Positions 1-9,175 are shown, counted from the stretch's first letter. The stretch: DNA of 64,000 bases from Sphingorhabdus lutea (GCF_001889025.1 NZ_CP018154.1:1416501-1480500); one strand, 5' to 3'. Translations and numbers: made by a program. The notes: generated by a model from the letters alone, not told the origin.

Positions 1-822
1 AATTGGCTGTATTTCATTTTTGGTGAGCAGGCGGACCAAGCGTAATTGCGTTTCTGGCGGCAATTTTTCAATTTCATCTATGAATAAAGTTCCGCCATCT
101 GCCTGTTGGATAAGGCCGATGCGCCGTTCAAATGCACCGGTAAATGAATTTTTTTCATGCCCAAATAAGATGGAATCGAGCAAGCTGGGCGATAATGCCC
201 CGCAATTTAGCTTTAAAAAAGGCATTTTGCTACGTGAGCTGGTGATTTGAATGGCATCTGCAATCACTTCTTTGCCGACGCCGCCTTCGCCTTCGATATA
301 AATGGGGGCTTTGGAGCGTGCAGCCTTTGCCGCGACGGCCAATGCAGCGCGAAATGCGGGCGCTGCGCCGACAATTTCTTCAAATTCCAATGGCTGGGAA
401 TTTTTTTCAACCATGGGGTGCAGCTCACCCATTTTTTTGCTTTGATCGGTGGCCAGATTTAATGCTTCCATCAATCTTTCTGGGGCAACGGGTTTTGTGA
501 CATAATCCGATGCGCCAGCGCGCATTGCCTCCACCGCGGATTCGGTTGACCCGATGGAGGTCATTAAAATAATAGGTAGAGCAGGGCGCCTGCTTTTCAA
601 TTCGGCGATTAATTCGGCGCATTCCGATCCTGGAACCCATTGGTCCATTAAAATGGCATCCAACATCATGCCATCTTGTGTGCCAAGCATGGCGATGGCG
701 GTTTCCGAATCGCGTGCAATGATGGTGCGCCAGCCAGCACGAGACGCAAGCGCGGTGACAAAGCGGCATTGCGCCGGTTCATCATCCACCAACATTAATA
801 ATCTGACTGTATTTTCGCTCAT
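1..822 (-). CDS. Sigma-54-type response regulator, NtrC family (3' part off window)
   Basis: The reading frame starts at ATG 822-820 and runs off the left edge, so about 274 N-terminal residues are visible. Residues 1-120 form a receiver domain: acidic pair in LVDDE, phosphoacceptor Asp in ILMDQW, Thr in LMTS and Lys in VTKPV. An AAA+ domain follows, with Walker A EGGVGKE, the loop NSFTGA and Walker B GGTLFIDEIEKL. A Fis-type DNA-binding domain would normally follow but lies outside. The loop is odd: the family consensus GAFTGA, which contacts sigma-54, reads NSFTGA here. The family turns on sigma-54 promoters after phosphorylation; whether this member does is unclear. The partner kinase is not in view. 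Confidence 0.88.
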   Translation of the reverse strand, partial: MSENTVRLLMLVDDEPAQCRFVTALASRAGWRTIIARDSETAIAMLGTQDGMMLDAILMDQWVPGSECAELIAELKSRRPALPIILMTSIGSTESAVEAMRAGASDYVTKPVAPERLMEALNLATDQSKKMGELHPMVEKNSQPLEFEEIVGAAPAFRAALAVAAKAARSKAPIYIEGEGGVGKEVIADAIQITSSRSKMPFLKLNCGALSPSLLDSILFGHEKNSFTGAFERRIGLIQQADGGTLFIDEIEKLPPETQLRLVRLLTKNEIQPI

Positions 823-1019
823 TCTTATCCCATTTTTCATGCAAAATTCTGCAAACTGGGATTATTGGTAACAGCAAGGAGTAAAGAGGCGATTAAACTA
901 TACGAATATTTTTTTTCTTAATATTGACATGCAGTCATATCACTCTATCGATGAATTTATGTATTTAATGCACGTTTAAGCGGGTATTTGTAATTTTAAT
1001 GCAAAAAAGGGAGCATAAA

Positions 1020-1139
1020 ATGGCCAATGATAATATGGCGTTCGCCGAACAAAATTATGTCGGTTTTCTAAAATTTCTTAAATGGGGTTCTATTGCAACG
1101 GCAATAATTGTTACCTTAGTCGTTATGATAATAAGCTGA
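1020..1139 (+). CDS. aa3-type cytochrome c oxidase subunit IV (39 aa)
   Basis: This 39-residue gene has a GGGAG ribosome site seven bases before its ATG. The protein begins MANDNMAFAEQNYVGFLKFL and ends in a single hydrophobic helix (about residues 22-38). That matches the bacterial aa3 oxidase subunit IV family (COX4_pro_2): a short polar head with a Tyr-x-Gly-Phe motif, then one membrane span. The protein is a small accessory subunit of the terminal oxidase in the inner membrane. It sits 7 bases upstream of the transhydrogenase genes, and the oxidase core genes are not in the window. The call rests on pattern and length only. Confidence 0.75.
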   Translation: MANDNMAFAEQNYVGFLKFLKWGSIATAIIVTLVVMIIS

Positions 1140-1146
1140 TTATTAT

Positions 1147-2283
1147 ATGACCCATATTGCAATATTGATGGAGCAGGCTGTGGGGGAAACCCGTGTGGCC
1201 GCTATTCCCGAAACGGTGAAAAAATTTGTTGCCCTTGGCGCGAATATTATGGTGGAAAAAGATGCGGGCAAATCAGCCAGCATTAGCGACGCCGAATATG
1301 AAGCGGTAGGCGCGAAAATAGTCTCTAGAGCAGATGCAGTAAAAAATGCTGACATCATTCTAGCAATTCAGGGGCCTGATCCCAAAAGCATTTCGGGTGC
1401 AAAAACTGGTGCTGCATTGCTTGCCTCGCTCAACCCATTTGTGGAGCGCGGTAATATCGATGCTTATGCCGCATCGGGTTTGGACGCGATGGCCATGGAA
1501 TTTATGCCGCGTATTACACGCGCGCAAAGCATGGATATATTATCATCGCAATCCAATCTTGCCGGATATAAGGCCGTATTGGAGGCTGCGTCCCATTATG
1601 GCCGCGCATTTCCCATGATGATGACAGCCGCCGGCACGGTTAGCGCGGCTAAGGCATTTGTTATGGGGGTTGGTGTTGCTGGGTTACAGGCAATTGCCAC
1701 CGCGCGGCGTCTTGGCGCTCAAGTATCGGCGACCGATGTCCGATCTGCGACCAAAGAACAAATTTTGTCGCTTGGTGCAAAGCCGATTTTTGTGGAAAAT
1801 GTTGCCGGGATTGAAGGCGAAGGTTCGGGCGGCTATGCCACCGAAATGAGCGAGGAATATCAAAAGGCGCAAGCTGAATTAGTGTCCAGCCATATTGCGA
1901 AACAAGATATTGTCATCACCACTGCGTTAATTCCCGGACGTGCCGCACCACGTTTGATTAGCGACGCGCAAATTGCAACCATGCGGGCAGGGTCGGTTAT
2001 TGTCGATTTGGCGGCAGAGGCTGGCGGCAATGTTGAAGGCGCAGAGGCCGGCAAGGTTGTGGTCAAACATGGCGTTAAAATTGTCGGCGCCAAAAATATG
2101 GCGTCTTTATTGGCGGCGGATGCTTCTGCATTGTTCAGCCGTAATCTTTATAATTTCCTATCTTCATTTTGGGATAAGGAAAGCAATAAACCAATTTTCC
2201 CACAAGATGATGAGCTTGTCATCGGTGTTCGGGTAACGCATGGCGGCAAAATTGTGCATGACCGCTTATTGGGTGAAGGATAA
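1147..2283 (+). CDS. pntAA: NAD(P) transhydrogenase subunit alpha part 1
   Basis: This is the NAD(H)-binding domain I (378 aa, usual length) of the proton-translocating transhydrogenase, which uses the proton gradient to move hydride from NADH to NADP+. The family motif RAQSMDILSSQSNLAGY lies near residues 125-141. The Rossmann glycine motif GVGVAGL is at 174-180. The subunit is cytosolic and docks on the membrane parts encoded next. It follows the oxidase subunit IV gene by seven bases and has no strong ribosome site, which suggests translational coupling. The split into pntAA and pntAB is typical of alphaproteobacteria. Confidence 0.96.
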   Translation: MTHIAILMEQAVGETRVAAIPETVKKFVALGANIMVEKDAGKSASISDAEYEAVGAKIVSRADAVKNADIILAIQGPDPKSISGAKTGAALLASLNPFVERGNIDAYAASGLDAMAMEFMPRITRAQSMDILSSQSNLAGYKAVLEAASHYGRAFPMMMTAAGTVSAAKAFVMGVGVAGLQAIATARRLGAQVSATDVRSATKEQILSLGAKPIFVENVAGIEGEGSGGYATEMSEEYQKAQAELVSSHIAKQDIVITTALIPGRAAPRLISDAQIATMRAGSVIVDLAAEAGGNVEGAEAGKVVVKHGVKIVGAKNMASLLAADASALFSRNLYNFLSSFWDKESNKPIFPQDDELVIGVRVTHGGKIVHDRLLGEG

Positions 2284-2288
2284 TCAAC

Positions 2289-2573
2289 ATGGACTTTATA
2301 TCAATACTTTCAATCTTTGTAATGGCCTGTTTCGTTGGTTATTATGTTGTGTGGTCGGTGACACCCGCTTTACACACCCCGTTAATGGCGGTGACCAATG
2401 CGATTAGCTCGGTTATCATCGTGGGCGCTTTGGTTGCCAGTGCCGCGGCAAATGCACCAGGTGCAAAATGGCTTGGCCTGCTTGCCGTTGTGCTTGCCAG
2501 TATCAATATTTTTGGCGGATTTGCGGTGACCAGCCGTATGCTTGCCATGTATAAGAAAAAGGAGCGCAAATAA
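2289..2573 (+). CDS. pntAB: NAD(P) transhydrogenase subunit alpha part 2
   Basis: This 94-residue membrane protein has three predicted helices (about residues 4-24, 32-54 and 60-82) and a basic C-terminal tail, KKKERK. It is the membrane portion of the alpha chain, split off as in other alphaproteobacteria. With PntB it forms the proton channel. It starts five bases after pntAA with GGA upstream, and its stop overlaps the pntB start by one base, so the three genes are surely co-translated. Confidence 0.94.
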   Translation: MDFISILSIFVMACFVGYYVVWSVTPALHTPLMAVTNAISSVIIVGALVASAAANAPGAKWLGLLAVVLASINIFGGFAVTSRMLAMYKKKERK

Positions 2574-4078
2574 TGAGCGCTTTATCAATTTTATCATCCG
2601 CCGCCGCTGGCGGTAATGCGGTTAATCCATGGGTTGCTATTGCCTATTTGGTATCCGGAGTTTTATTCATTTTGGCATTGCGCGGATTATCTTCTCCAGC
2701 AACATCACAAGCAGGCAATCGTTATGGCATGATTGGCATGTTGATTGCGGTTATCACTACTTTGGTTACCCATGTGCCCAAATTTGTGCCAGTCGATCCC
2801 ACCATTGCGCATACCATGTTGGGGCAGCCTGATTTTATCACCATTGCGCAGATTTTGGGGGCAATTGCCATTGGCGCGGTCATTGGTTTAACCACGGCGC
2901 GTAAAATTGCGATGACGGATATGCCGCAACTTGTTGCTGCATTCCACTCTTTGGTTGGTATGGCCGCCGTTTTGGTGGCTGCTGCGGCATTTTTAAATCC
3001 TGCATCATTTGGGATTTTGGGCGAAGATGGTTTAATCCATCAGGTCAGCCGTGTTGAAATGGGCCTTGGTATTGCCATTGGCGCGATAACATTTAGCGGA
3101 TCTGTCATCGCTTTTTTGAAATTAAACGGCAATATGTCGGGCAGCCCGATTTTGCTGCCCATGCGTCATTTTATCAATTTGGGCACATTATTGGCGATTG
3201 TCGGTTTAACCGCATATTTCACCATTGACCAAAGCCCATGGATATTTTGGACCATTACTGCATTGGCATTCATTATCGGATTTTTGTTAATCATCCCCAT
3301 TGGCGGCGCGGATATGCCTGTTGTTGTGTCGATGCTGAACAGCTATTCTGGATGGGCCGCAGCGGCGATGGGCTTTACCTTGGGTAACAGTGCGATGATT
3401 ATTACCGGCGCATTGGTTGGTTCATCGGGTGCGATTCTGTCCTATATTATGTGTAAGGCAATGAACCGCAGCTTCATTAGCGTGATTGCAGGTGGATTTG
3501 GCGCAGAAACAGGCGGATCAGACGGCGCTGCGGTGGCGATTGATCGCCCGTGGAAACGCGGCAGCGCGGATGATGCGGCGTTTTTGATGAGCCAAGCCGA
3601 AAAGGTGATTATCGTTCCTGGCTATGGCATGGCCGTGGCACAGGCGCAGCATGTGCTACGTGAAATGACCGAAGTGTTGAAAGATGCGGGGGTTGATGTG
3701 AAATTCGCAATTCACCCAGTTGCCGGACGGATGCCGGGTCATATGAATGTGTTATTGGCGGAGGCAAATGTCCCCTATGATGACGTGTTTGAATTGGAAG
3801 ATATTAATAGCGAATTTGGCCAGGCAGATGTCGCCTTTGTCATCGGCGCGAATGATGTCACCAATCCGGCGGCAAAAACCGATAAAACATCACCCATTTA
3901 TGGCATGCCCATTTTGGACGTGGAAAAGGCGAAAACCGTGCTTTTCATCAAACGTTCAATGGGCGGCGTTGGCTATGCCGGTGTTGATAATGAGGTATTT
4001 TACCGCGACAATACCATGATGCTTTTGGCTGATGCCAAGAAAATGTGTGAGGAAATTGTGAAGGCATTGAATCACTAA
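2573..4078 (+). CDS. pntB: NAD(P) transhydrogenase subunit beta
   Basis: The 501-residue protein has an N-terminal half of many membrane helices (about 1-290). A soluble NADP(H)-binding domain III follows, with the nucleotide motif GYGMAVAQAQ near residue 343 and the conserved IGANDVTNPAA near 425. It completes the proton-pumping transhydrogenase that supplies NADPH. The ribosome site AGGAG lies about nine bases upstream. It is slightly longer than the usual 460-480 residues because of an N-terminal tail. Its stop overlaps the next gene's ATG by one base. Confidence 0.96.
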   Translation: MSALSILSSAAAGGNAVNPWVAIAYLVSGVLFILALRGLSSPATSQAGNRYGMIGMLIAVITTLVTHVPKFVPVDPTIAHTMLGQPDFITIAQILGAIAIGAVIGLTTARKIAMTDMPQLVAAFHSLVGMAAVLVAAAAFLNPASFGILGEDGLIHQVSRVEMGLGIAIGAITFSGSVIAFLKLNGNMSGSPILLPMRHFINLGTLLAIVGLTAYFTIDQSPWIFWTITALAFIIGFLLIIPIGGADMPVVVSMLNSYSGWAAAAMGFTLGNSAMIITGALVGSSGAILSYIMCKAMNRSFISVIAGGFGAETGGSDGAAVAIDRPWKRGSADDAAFLMSQAEKVIIVPGYGMAVAQAQHVLREMTEVLKDAGVDVKFAIHPVAGRMPGHMNVLLAEANVPYDDVFELEDINSEFGQADVAFVIGANDVTNPAAKTDKTSPIYGMPILDVEKAKTVLFIKRSMGGVGYAGVDNEVFYRDNTMMLLADAKKMCEEIVKALNH

Positions 4079-4770
4079 TGCATAAAATTGGCCTGATCGG
4101 AGCATCCAATTGGTATGCGGCATCGCGTTATTTTACGCGGATAAATGAACAGGTCCATCGCCGCATTGGCGGCGTGTGCAGCGCACCGATTATCATGGAG
4201 AGTATCAGCTGTGTTGATATCTCCCATGATGCAAATGAAGCTGCATGGGATGACGTGGAGAAAATGGTTATTGCATCGGCAAAAAGGATGCAGTCCGCCG
4301 GTGCAATGGCTATTTTCCTATGTGCCAACAGCATGCACAAAATCCATGCACAGGTCGCAGATGCGGTTGATGTGCCCGTGCCGCATATTATTGATGCGGT
4401 GGCGGATAAAATTAAATTAGATGGCCGTAAATCGGCCGCCTTATTAGGTACCAGAAATGTGATGACGCAAAGCTGGTATCGTCAAAGATTTGTAAAAGAT
4501 GGCATTGATTTGTTGCCCACAAATGCGGATCGCGTCGCAGAAATCGACAAAATCATCCATGAACAATTAATGTTTGGCGAAACATCACGTGATGCGGAAC
4601 GAACATTAAAAACATATATCACCAATATTGAAAAAGAAGAAGTTGATGCCGTTATTTTGGGAGCGGCGGAATTAACAATGATTGTGGATTCAAAGGCGAA
4701 TGTCATGCCTATTTATGACAGCACCGAAATTCACGCCGATTTGGCTGTAAAATGGGTGGTTGGTGATTAA
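4078..4770 (+). CDS. Aspartate/glutamate racemase-like protein, second Cys missing
   Basis: This 230-residue protein belongs to the Asp/Glu racemase superfamily (closest in layout to YgeA/RacX). Family enzymes use two cysteines as acid and base to invert amino acids. The first is present as C82 in LCANSMH. The second motif, normally GCTE, reads GAAE at 195-198, so the catalytic cysteine is alanine. The sequence shows GCG GCG clearly, with no sign of a frameshift. It overlaps pntB by one base and is probably in the same transcript. It may be a lyase, a one-cysteine racemase of limited direction, or an inactive paralogue. Confidence 0.8.
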   Translation: MHKIGLIGASNWYAASRYFTRINEQVHRRIGGVCSAPIIMESISCVDISHDANEAAWDDVEKMVIASAKRMQSAGAMAIFLCANSMHKIHAQVADAVDVPVPHIIDAVADKIKLDGRKSAALLGTRNVMTQSWYRQRFVKDGIDLLPTNADRVAEIDKIIHEQLMFGETSRDAERTLKTYITNIEKEEVDAVILGAAELTMIVDSKANVMPIYDSTEIHADLAVKWVVGD

Positions 4771-4812
4771 ATAATCTATAAATAATTATGTTTCACGTCC
4801 GTTTATAGACAT

Positions 4813-5103
4813 ATGGAACAAAAAATTTCTCTTGAACTTGATGATGGTGGCCATGAAGTTGTCGCACAGCTTTCTAGGCTAAACAGCACAAAAAGCGCAT
4901 TAAGCTATAATGTCGGATTTGGCCGATATGAAGATTGCCGTAATGCATGGATAAGATATCATTCCGCGATGGTCGAATTATACCGGATTGGTTATTGGAA
5001 GGAAAATCGCGATGATTTGCGAAAACATATGGAATTTCTGACCAAAACCGAAAATGAGATAAAGGAAATGGTGTGGAAAAATATTGGCATAGACGATATT
5101 TAA
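4813..5103 (+). CDS. Hypothetical protein, 96 aa
   Basis: I do not recognise this protein. It is charged and soluble, with no signal peptide or membrane span. The middle and C-terminal parts (residues 35-90) look helical and are rich in Tyr, Trp, Glu and Lys. It lies between the racemase-like gene and maiA on the same strand. No clear ribosome site precedes the ATG, so expression is uncertain, but codon use looks like that of its neighbours. Confidence 0.55.
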   Translation: MEQKISLELDDGGHEVVAQLSRLNSTKSALSYNVGFGRYEDCRNAWIRYHSAMVELYRIGYWKENRDDLRKHMEFLTKTENEIKEMVWKNIGIDDI

Positions 5104-5153
5104 CCTTATTTTGAGCCTTTCATAATCGGGTAAATAAATGTTAAAGAGGCAGG

Positions 5154-5786
5154 ATGTCAGATATCATCCTTTACGATTATTTTCGTTCCTCCGCCAGCTA
5201 CCGCGTCCGTATCGCGTTAAATTTAAAAGAAATAAATTATAAAAGCATCCCGACCAGCCTGTTGCAGGGGGCGGAAAAAACGCCCGAATATCTGGCGCTT
5301 AATCCGCAAGGCTTTGTCCCCATGCTGCATATAGATGGCATGGATTTAACACAAAGCCTTGCCATTATTGAATATTTGGATGCGCAATATCCTGCCCCGC
5401 TTTTGCTGCCGAAAAATCCAGCGCAGCGCGCAAAGCAGCTTTCCCATGCCTTAATCATCACGGCGGATATTCATCCGGTAAATAATTTACGCATCTTAAA
5501 ATATTTAAAAGGCCAAATGGGGCAGGATCAAGAGGCGGTTGATAATTGGTATCGCCATTGGATAGTCGAAGGATTTACCGCTTTAGAAGCCTATGCCCCC
5601 CAAAGCGGCCTATTCGGCGGTGATATGCCCAATTTGGTTGATGTCTGCCTTGTCCCGCAAATATATAATGCACGGCGGTTTAATACCGATTTAAGCGAAT
5701 TTCCAAAATTGATCCGCATTGATGCGCAATTAAACCAACTGCCTGCATTTCAAAATGCGCATCCGGATATGGTGGAACCAAAATAA
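5154..5786 (+). CDS. maiA: Maleylacetoacetate isomerase (zeta-class GST)
   Basis: The 210-residue protein has a thioredoxin-like N-terminal domain with the zeta-class signature SSASYRVRIAL at about residues 11-21, then an all-helical C-terminal domain. The enzyme isomerises maleylacetoacetate to fumarylacetoacetate with glutathione, in tyrosine and homogentisate breakdown. The ribosome site AGGCAGG precedes the ATG. Its stop overlaps the start of the TonB receptor gene by one base. No other homogentisate-pathway gene is in the window. A related use, such as maleylpyruvate isomerisation in gentisate breakdown, is possible. Confidence 0.85.
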   Translation: MSDIILYDYFRSSASYRVRIALNLKEINYKSIPTSLLQGAEKTPEYLALNPQGFVPMLHIDGMDLTQSLAIIEYLDAQYPAPLLLPKNPAQRAKQLSHALIITADIHPVNNLRILKYLKGQMGQDQEAVDNWYRHWIVEGFTALEAYAPQSGLFGGDMPNLVDVCLVPQIYNARRFNTDLSEFPKLIRIDAQLNQLPAFQNAHPDMVEPK

Positions 5787-7867
5787 TGCAAAAGAGTATA
5801 ATTTATAGCATTTCGGCGATTGCCATGGGCAGTGCCTTAATTTTTCCCGCCCATGCCTCTGAAACAGAGGCGGAAAGGGGCAATGAAATAGTTTTTGCCG
5901 ACCTGAGGATAAATGTCATCGGAAAATTATACGATGTTGAGGGTATATCCACACATAGCGTAGAAGAAATTGACGTTAGTCAGGACGGTCTTGAAAAAAA
6001 TCTGTCTCAAATAGCCGGGCTGCAACAATTTAGGCGCAGTGACGCGCGGTCCGCCCATCCGACAAGTCAGGGTATTACCATGCGCGGTCTGGGCGGTAAT
6101 GCATCGTCGCGCACTTTGTTGATTTTGGATGATGTGCCACAGGCTGATCCCTTTGGCGGGTGGGTGGCATGGCCGGGTTATGATGCGGTAAATTTAGGCC
6201 GTATAAAGATATTAAAAGGCGCAGGATTAGTCAGTATGGGGCAGGGCGCAATCGCAGGTGCGGTTGAGCTGGAAAGTCTGCAAGAAAGAGACCATATTGA
6301 AGCAAGCCTATCCTATGGCAACGAAAACAGCATAAATGCAAAGGCGTCGCTGAGCCAAAAGGGCTTTTCTGTATCGGGCAGCTATGCACGCGGTGATGGA
6401 TTTGTCCCCATTAATAAATCCTCGCGGGGTTTAATTGATCGCGGGGCGAAATATGAACAGGCAGGAATTGCCATTCGCCAAGTAGCGCCGCTGAGCGATA
6501 AAGTGGAATTACAGGCAAATATGCGTGCCTTTACCGACAATCGTGACCGTGGTTTTCAATTTTCGGATAATGAGAATAGCGGCGTTGACGCCTCCATCCG
6601 GTTGGTGGATAAATTTAGCGATTGGCAATGGTCGGCGCTTTCCTATGTTCAAATACGTGATTTTTCAACCCGTTTTGGCAGTGTTGGTGCGGGCCGAAAT
6701 AGCGTGAATTTGGTGTTGGACCAATATAATGTGCCATCCACTGGATTGGGCGCAAAATTTGAAATTCGCCCTCCATTAAATGATAATGCACAGCTTCGCA
6801 TTGGCGCAGAATGGCGGCGGACAATTGGCGAAACAAAGGAAAATTTCTTTTTTACCGGACTTACCCCTGCAAGGAACCGTAACGCAGGGGGGCAAAGTGA
6901 CGTTTTTGGCGCATTTGTCGAGGGTAATGTTAATGTTACGGATGCCCTGTTGATAAGCATTGGCGGCCGTGCGGACCATTGGTCCATGAATAATGGTTTT
7001 AGAAAAGAAATAAATATCGCCGACGGCAGCATCCGCAACGATGAAATTTTTGCCGACAGATCGGGGTGGGCGGGTACAGCGCGCGCCGGTTTGGCATATG
7101 ATGTGACATATGATTTGAAATTTCGAGCATCGGCCTATACCGGTTGGCGGTTGCCCACATTGAATGAGCTTTACCGACCATTTCGCGTGGGCGCAGATGC
7201 CACGGCAGCAAATGAGGCATTGCGCCCCGAATATGTAAAGGGCGCGGAATTAGGGCTGGATTATGAAAGGGATAATTTTTCTGTATCTGGCACAATTTTC
7301 ACCAATAAATTGGATAATGCCATTGCCAATGTGACGATATCAAATGGCCCGGGTAATTTCCCCGGAGTGGGCTTTGTGTCGGGCGCGGGCGTTTATCGGC
7401 AAAGACAAAATTTGAAGGCGACACAATCCAATGGTTTAGAAATGAAGGCAGCTTATAATTTTAACAATGTCTCTCTTTCAGCCAATTATGCATATGTAGA
7501 TGCGGAAATAGAGGCTGTGGGACAATCTGCTGCACTTGATGGATTGCGCCCCGCGCAAGTGCCAAAACATTTTGCCAATGCGCAAATGGAATATGATGGA
7601 AATAAGATAGGTGCGTCAATAAATATAAAATATTTGGGAAATCAATTTGATGATGACCAAAATCTGGACCTTTTAAAAGATGCGCTTTCGGTGGATGCCG
7701 CCATTAAAATTAATTTATCTAATAATTTAAGGCTTGAGTTTAGTGGCGAAAATCTGTTCAATAAGGAAATACAGGCTGCATATTTGGGCGGCGGTGTTTT
7801 TGAAATTGCCACGCCGCGCAGCTATTGGATGACAATCAGATTGGGGGGTATTAAATATGACAAGTAA
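5786..7867 (+). CDS. TonB-dependent outer membrane receptor
   Basis: The 693-residue protein has a signal peptide (cleavage likely after FPAHA, residue 24). A plug domain follows, with GITMRGLGGNASSRTLLILDD near residues 96-117 and DPFGGW after it. The rest is a 22-strand-type barrel. It imports an unknown ligand across the outer membrane with energy from TonB-ExbB-ExbD. It lacks the extra N-terminal signalling domain of FecA-type receptors. It is coupled to maiA upstream and overlaps the MarR gene downstream, so the substrate may be linked to aromatic catabolism; that link is inference. Confidence 0.92.
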   Translation: MQKSIIYSISAIAMGSALIFPAHASETEAERGNEIVFADLRINVIGKLYDVEGISTHSVEEIDVSQDGLEKNLSQIAGLQQFRRSDARSAHPTSQGITMRGLGGNASSRTLLILDDVPQADPFGGWVAWPGYDAVNLGRIKILKGAGLVSMGQGAIAGAVELESLQERDHIEASLSYGNENSINAKASLSQKGFSVSGSYARGDGFVPINKSSRGLIDRGAKYEQAGIAIRQVAPLSDKVELQANMRAFTDNRDRGFQFSDNENSGVDASIRLVDKFSDWQWSALSYVQIRDFSTRFGSVGAGRNSVNLVLDQYNVPSTGLGAKFEIRPPLNDNAQLRIGAEWRRTIGETKENFFFTGLTPARNRNAGGQSDVFGAFVEGNVNVTDALLISIGGRADHWSMNNGFRKEINIADGSIRNDEIFADRSGWAGTARAGLAYDVTYDLKFRASAYTGWRLPTLNELYRPFRVGADATAANEALRPEYVKGAELGLDYERDNFSVSGTIFTNKLDNAIANVTISNGPGNFPGVGFVSGAGVYRQRQNLKATQSNGLEMKAAYNFNNVSLSANYAYVDAEIEAVGQSAALDGLRPAQVPKHFANAQMEYDGNKIGASINIKYLGNQFDDDQNLDLLKDALSVDAAIKINLSNNLRLEFSGENLFNKEIQAAYLGGGVFEIATPRSYWMTIRLGGIKYDK

Positions 7868-8303
7868 ATTATATTTAGGAAGTTTCCTTCCCTATCAATT
7901 ATCTATCACTTCCAATGCAGTTAGTGATTTAATCGCGCGCACATATCGCCAGAAATTTGGCCTTAAAATACCCGAATGGCGCGTTATGGCTGTATTGGGT
8001 GAGGTTCGGTCAATGACCCAGCGTGAGCTGGTCGAGGCGACACATATGGACAAGGTGATGGTCAACCGCGCGACCAAGGCACTTGGCGAGCGCGGGTTGT
8101 TGGAGCGCGCGCCCAATCGATCCGATGGTCGTTCACATCATTTGGCATTAAGCGAAATTGGGCGCGGTTTATATGATGAGATTGTTCCCGCCGCCCTTGC
8201 GCTGGAGGTTAGGCTTAGCAATGTGCTTAGCGATACGGAAACCGAACAGCTTACCCAATCGCTTGCCAAATTAAAAACGGCAGCGGAAAAATTAACCCGT
8301 TAA
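7857..8303 (+). CDS. MarR family transcriptional regulator
   Basis: This 148-residue protein is a winged-helix dimer of the MarR type. The recognition helix region is around residues 55-75 (TQRELVEATHMDKVMVNRA), and the wing holds RAPNRSDGRSHHLALS near 86-101. Family members usually repress nearby genes and release DNA when they bind a phenolic ligand. The gene overlaps the end of the TonB receptor gene by 11 bases and closes the maiA-receptor operon, so autoregulation of that operon is likely. It faces accD, with only 13 bases between the stops. Confidence 0.88.
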   Translation: MTSKLYLGSFLPYQLSITSNAVSDLIARTYRQKFGLKIPEWRVMAVLGEVRSMTQRELVEATHMDKVMVNRATKALGERGLLERAPNRSDGRSHHLALSEIGRGLYDEIVPAALALEVRLSNVLSDTETEQLTQSLAKLKTAAEKLTR

Positions 8304-8316
8304 ACCATTTTGATAT

Positions 8317-9171
8317 TTATGCTGCCTTTTTAGCAGCCATTAAATAATCAATGATTTTTGACAAAGTCGCCTTCATCTCATGGCGATGTGTTACCATGTC
8401 AATCATGCCATGGTCCAACAAATATTCTGCGCGTTGAAACCCATTGGGCAATTTTTCGCGGATGGTTTGTTCAATAACACGCTGCCCAGCAAAGCCGATT
8501 AAGGCATCAGGTTCGGCAATTTGCACATCGCCCAACATCGCATAGCTTGCCGTGACGCCGCCCGTTGTAGGGTCGGTTAACACCACAATATAGGGCAGGC
8601 CTGCATCGCGCAGCATATCAATCGCCACGGTTGAACGCGGCATTTGCATTAAGGATAAAATTCCTTCCTGCATACGTGCGCCGCCAGCAGCGGTAAAAAT
8701 AACATAGGGGCAATTTGCCTTTATTGCCGCATGAACCGCGTCGATAAATGACTGGCCAACCGACATGCCCATTGATCCGCCCATAAAGGCAAAATCCTGA
8801 ACGCTTATCACCACATCCTGCCCATCAATTGTGCCCTTGGCAGAGGTCATAGCATCATCGGCATCGGTTTGATGTTTCGCGGCTTTTAATCGGTCCACAT
8901 ATTTTTTGGTGTCTTTAAATTTTAAGGGATCAAGCGCCACGACAGGCGGCTTAATCAATGTCCAATTTGTATCATCAAAAATGGCGGCAAAACGTTCCGC
9001 TGCGCCAATGCGGCCATGATGGTCACATTTGGGGCAAACTGATTGATTTTCGACAAATTCTTTTAAAAATATCATCGAGGAGCATTTTTTGCATTTATGC
9101 CATAATGTATCGGCGGTTTCCCTCTTGGTAATAAAAGGCATTGAATTGCGAACTTTATCAATCCAGCTCAT
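8317..9171 (-). CDS. accD: Acetyl-CoA carboxylase carboxyltransferase subunit beta
   Basis: The 284-residue protein has a four-cysteine zinc ribbon (C27, C30, C46, C49) and then the crotonase-fold carboxyltransferase domain, including the glycine-rich [10 protein letters not shown] loop. With AccA it transfers CO2 from biotin to acetyl-CoA to make malonyl-CoA for fatty acid synthesis. It starts four bases after the trpA stop, as the last gene of the pyrF-trpFBA run. The trp-accD order is widespread in proteobacteria. The folC gene that often follows is absent here. Confidence 0.96.
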   Translation of the reverse strand: MSWIDKVRNSMPFITKRETADTLWHKCKKCSSMIFLKEFVENQSVCPKCDHHGRIGAAERFAAIFDDTNWTLIKPPVVALDPLKFKDTKKYVDRLKAAKHQTDADDAMTSAKGTIDGQDVVISVQDFAFMGGSMGMSVGQSFIDAVHAAIKANCPYVIFTAAGGARMQEGILSLMQMPRSTVAIDMLRDAGLPYIVVLTDPTTGGVTASYAMLGDVQIAEPDALIGFAGQRVIEQTIREKLPNGFQRAEYLLDHGMIDMVTHRHEMKATLSKIIDYLMAAKKAA

Positions 9172-9175
9172 GGCT

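Noticed and set aside
425..769. Open 114-residue frame on the minus strand inside the response regulator
   Set aside because: The regulator frame (start 822) shows clear receiver and AAA+ motifs; this one is an out-of-frame shadow.
8320..8336. GCTGCCTTTTTAGCAGC hairpin at the end of accD
   Set aside because: It is made by the final Ala-Lys codons of accD, has a short stem and no T run on the outside, and so is not a convincing terminator.
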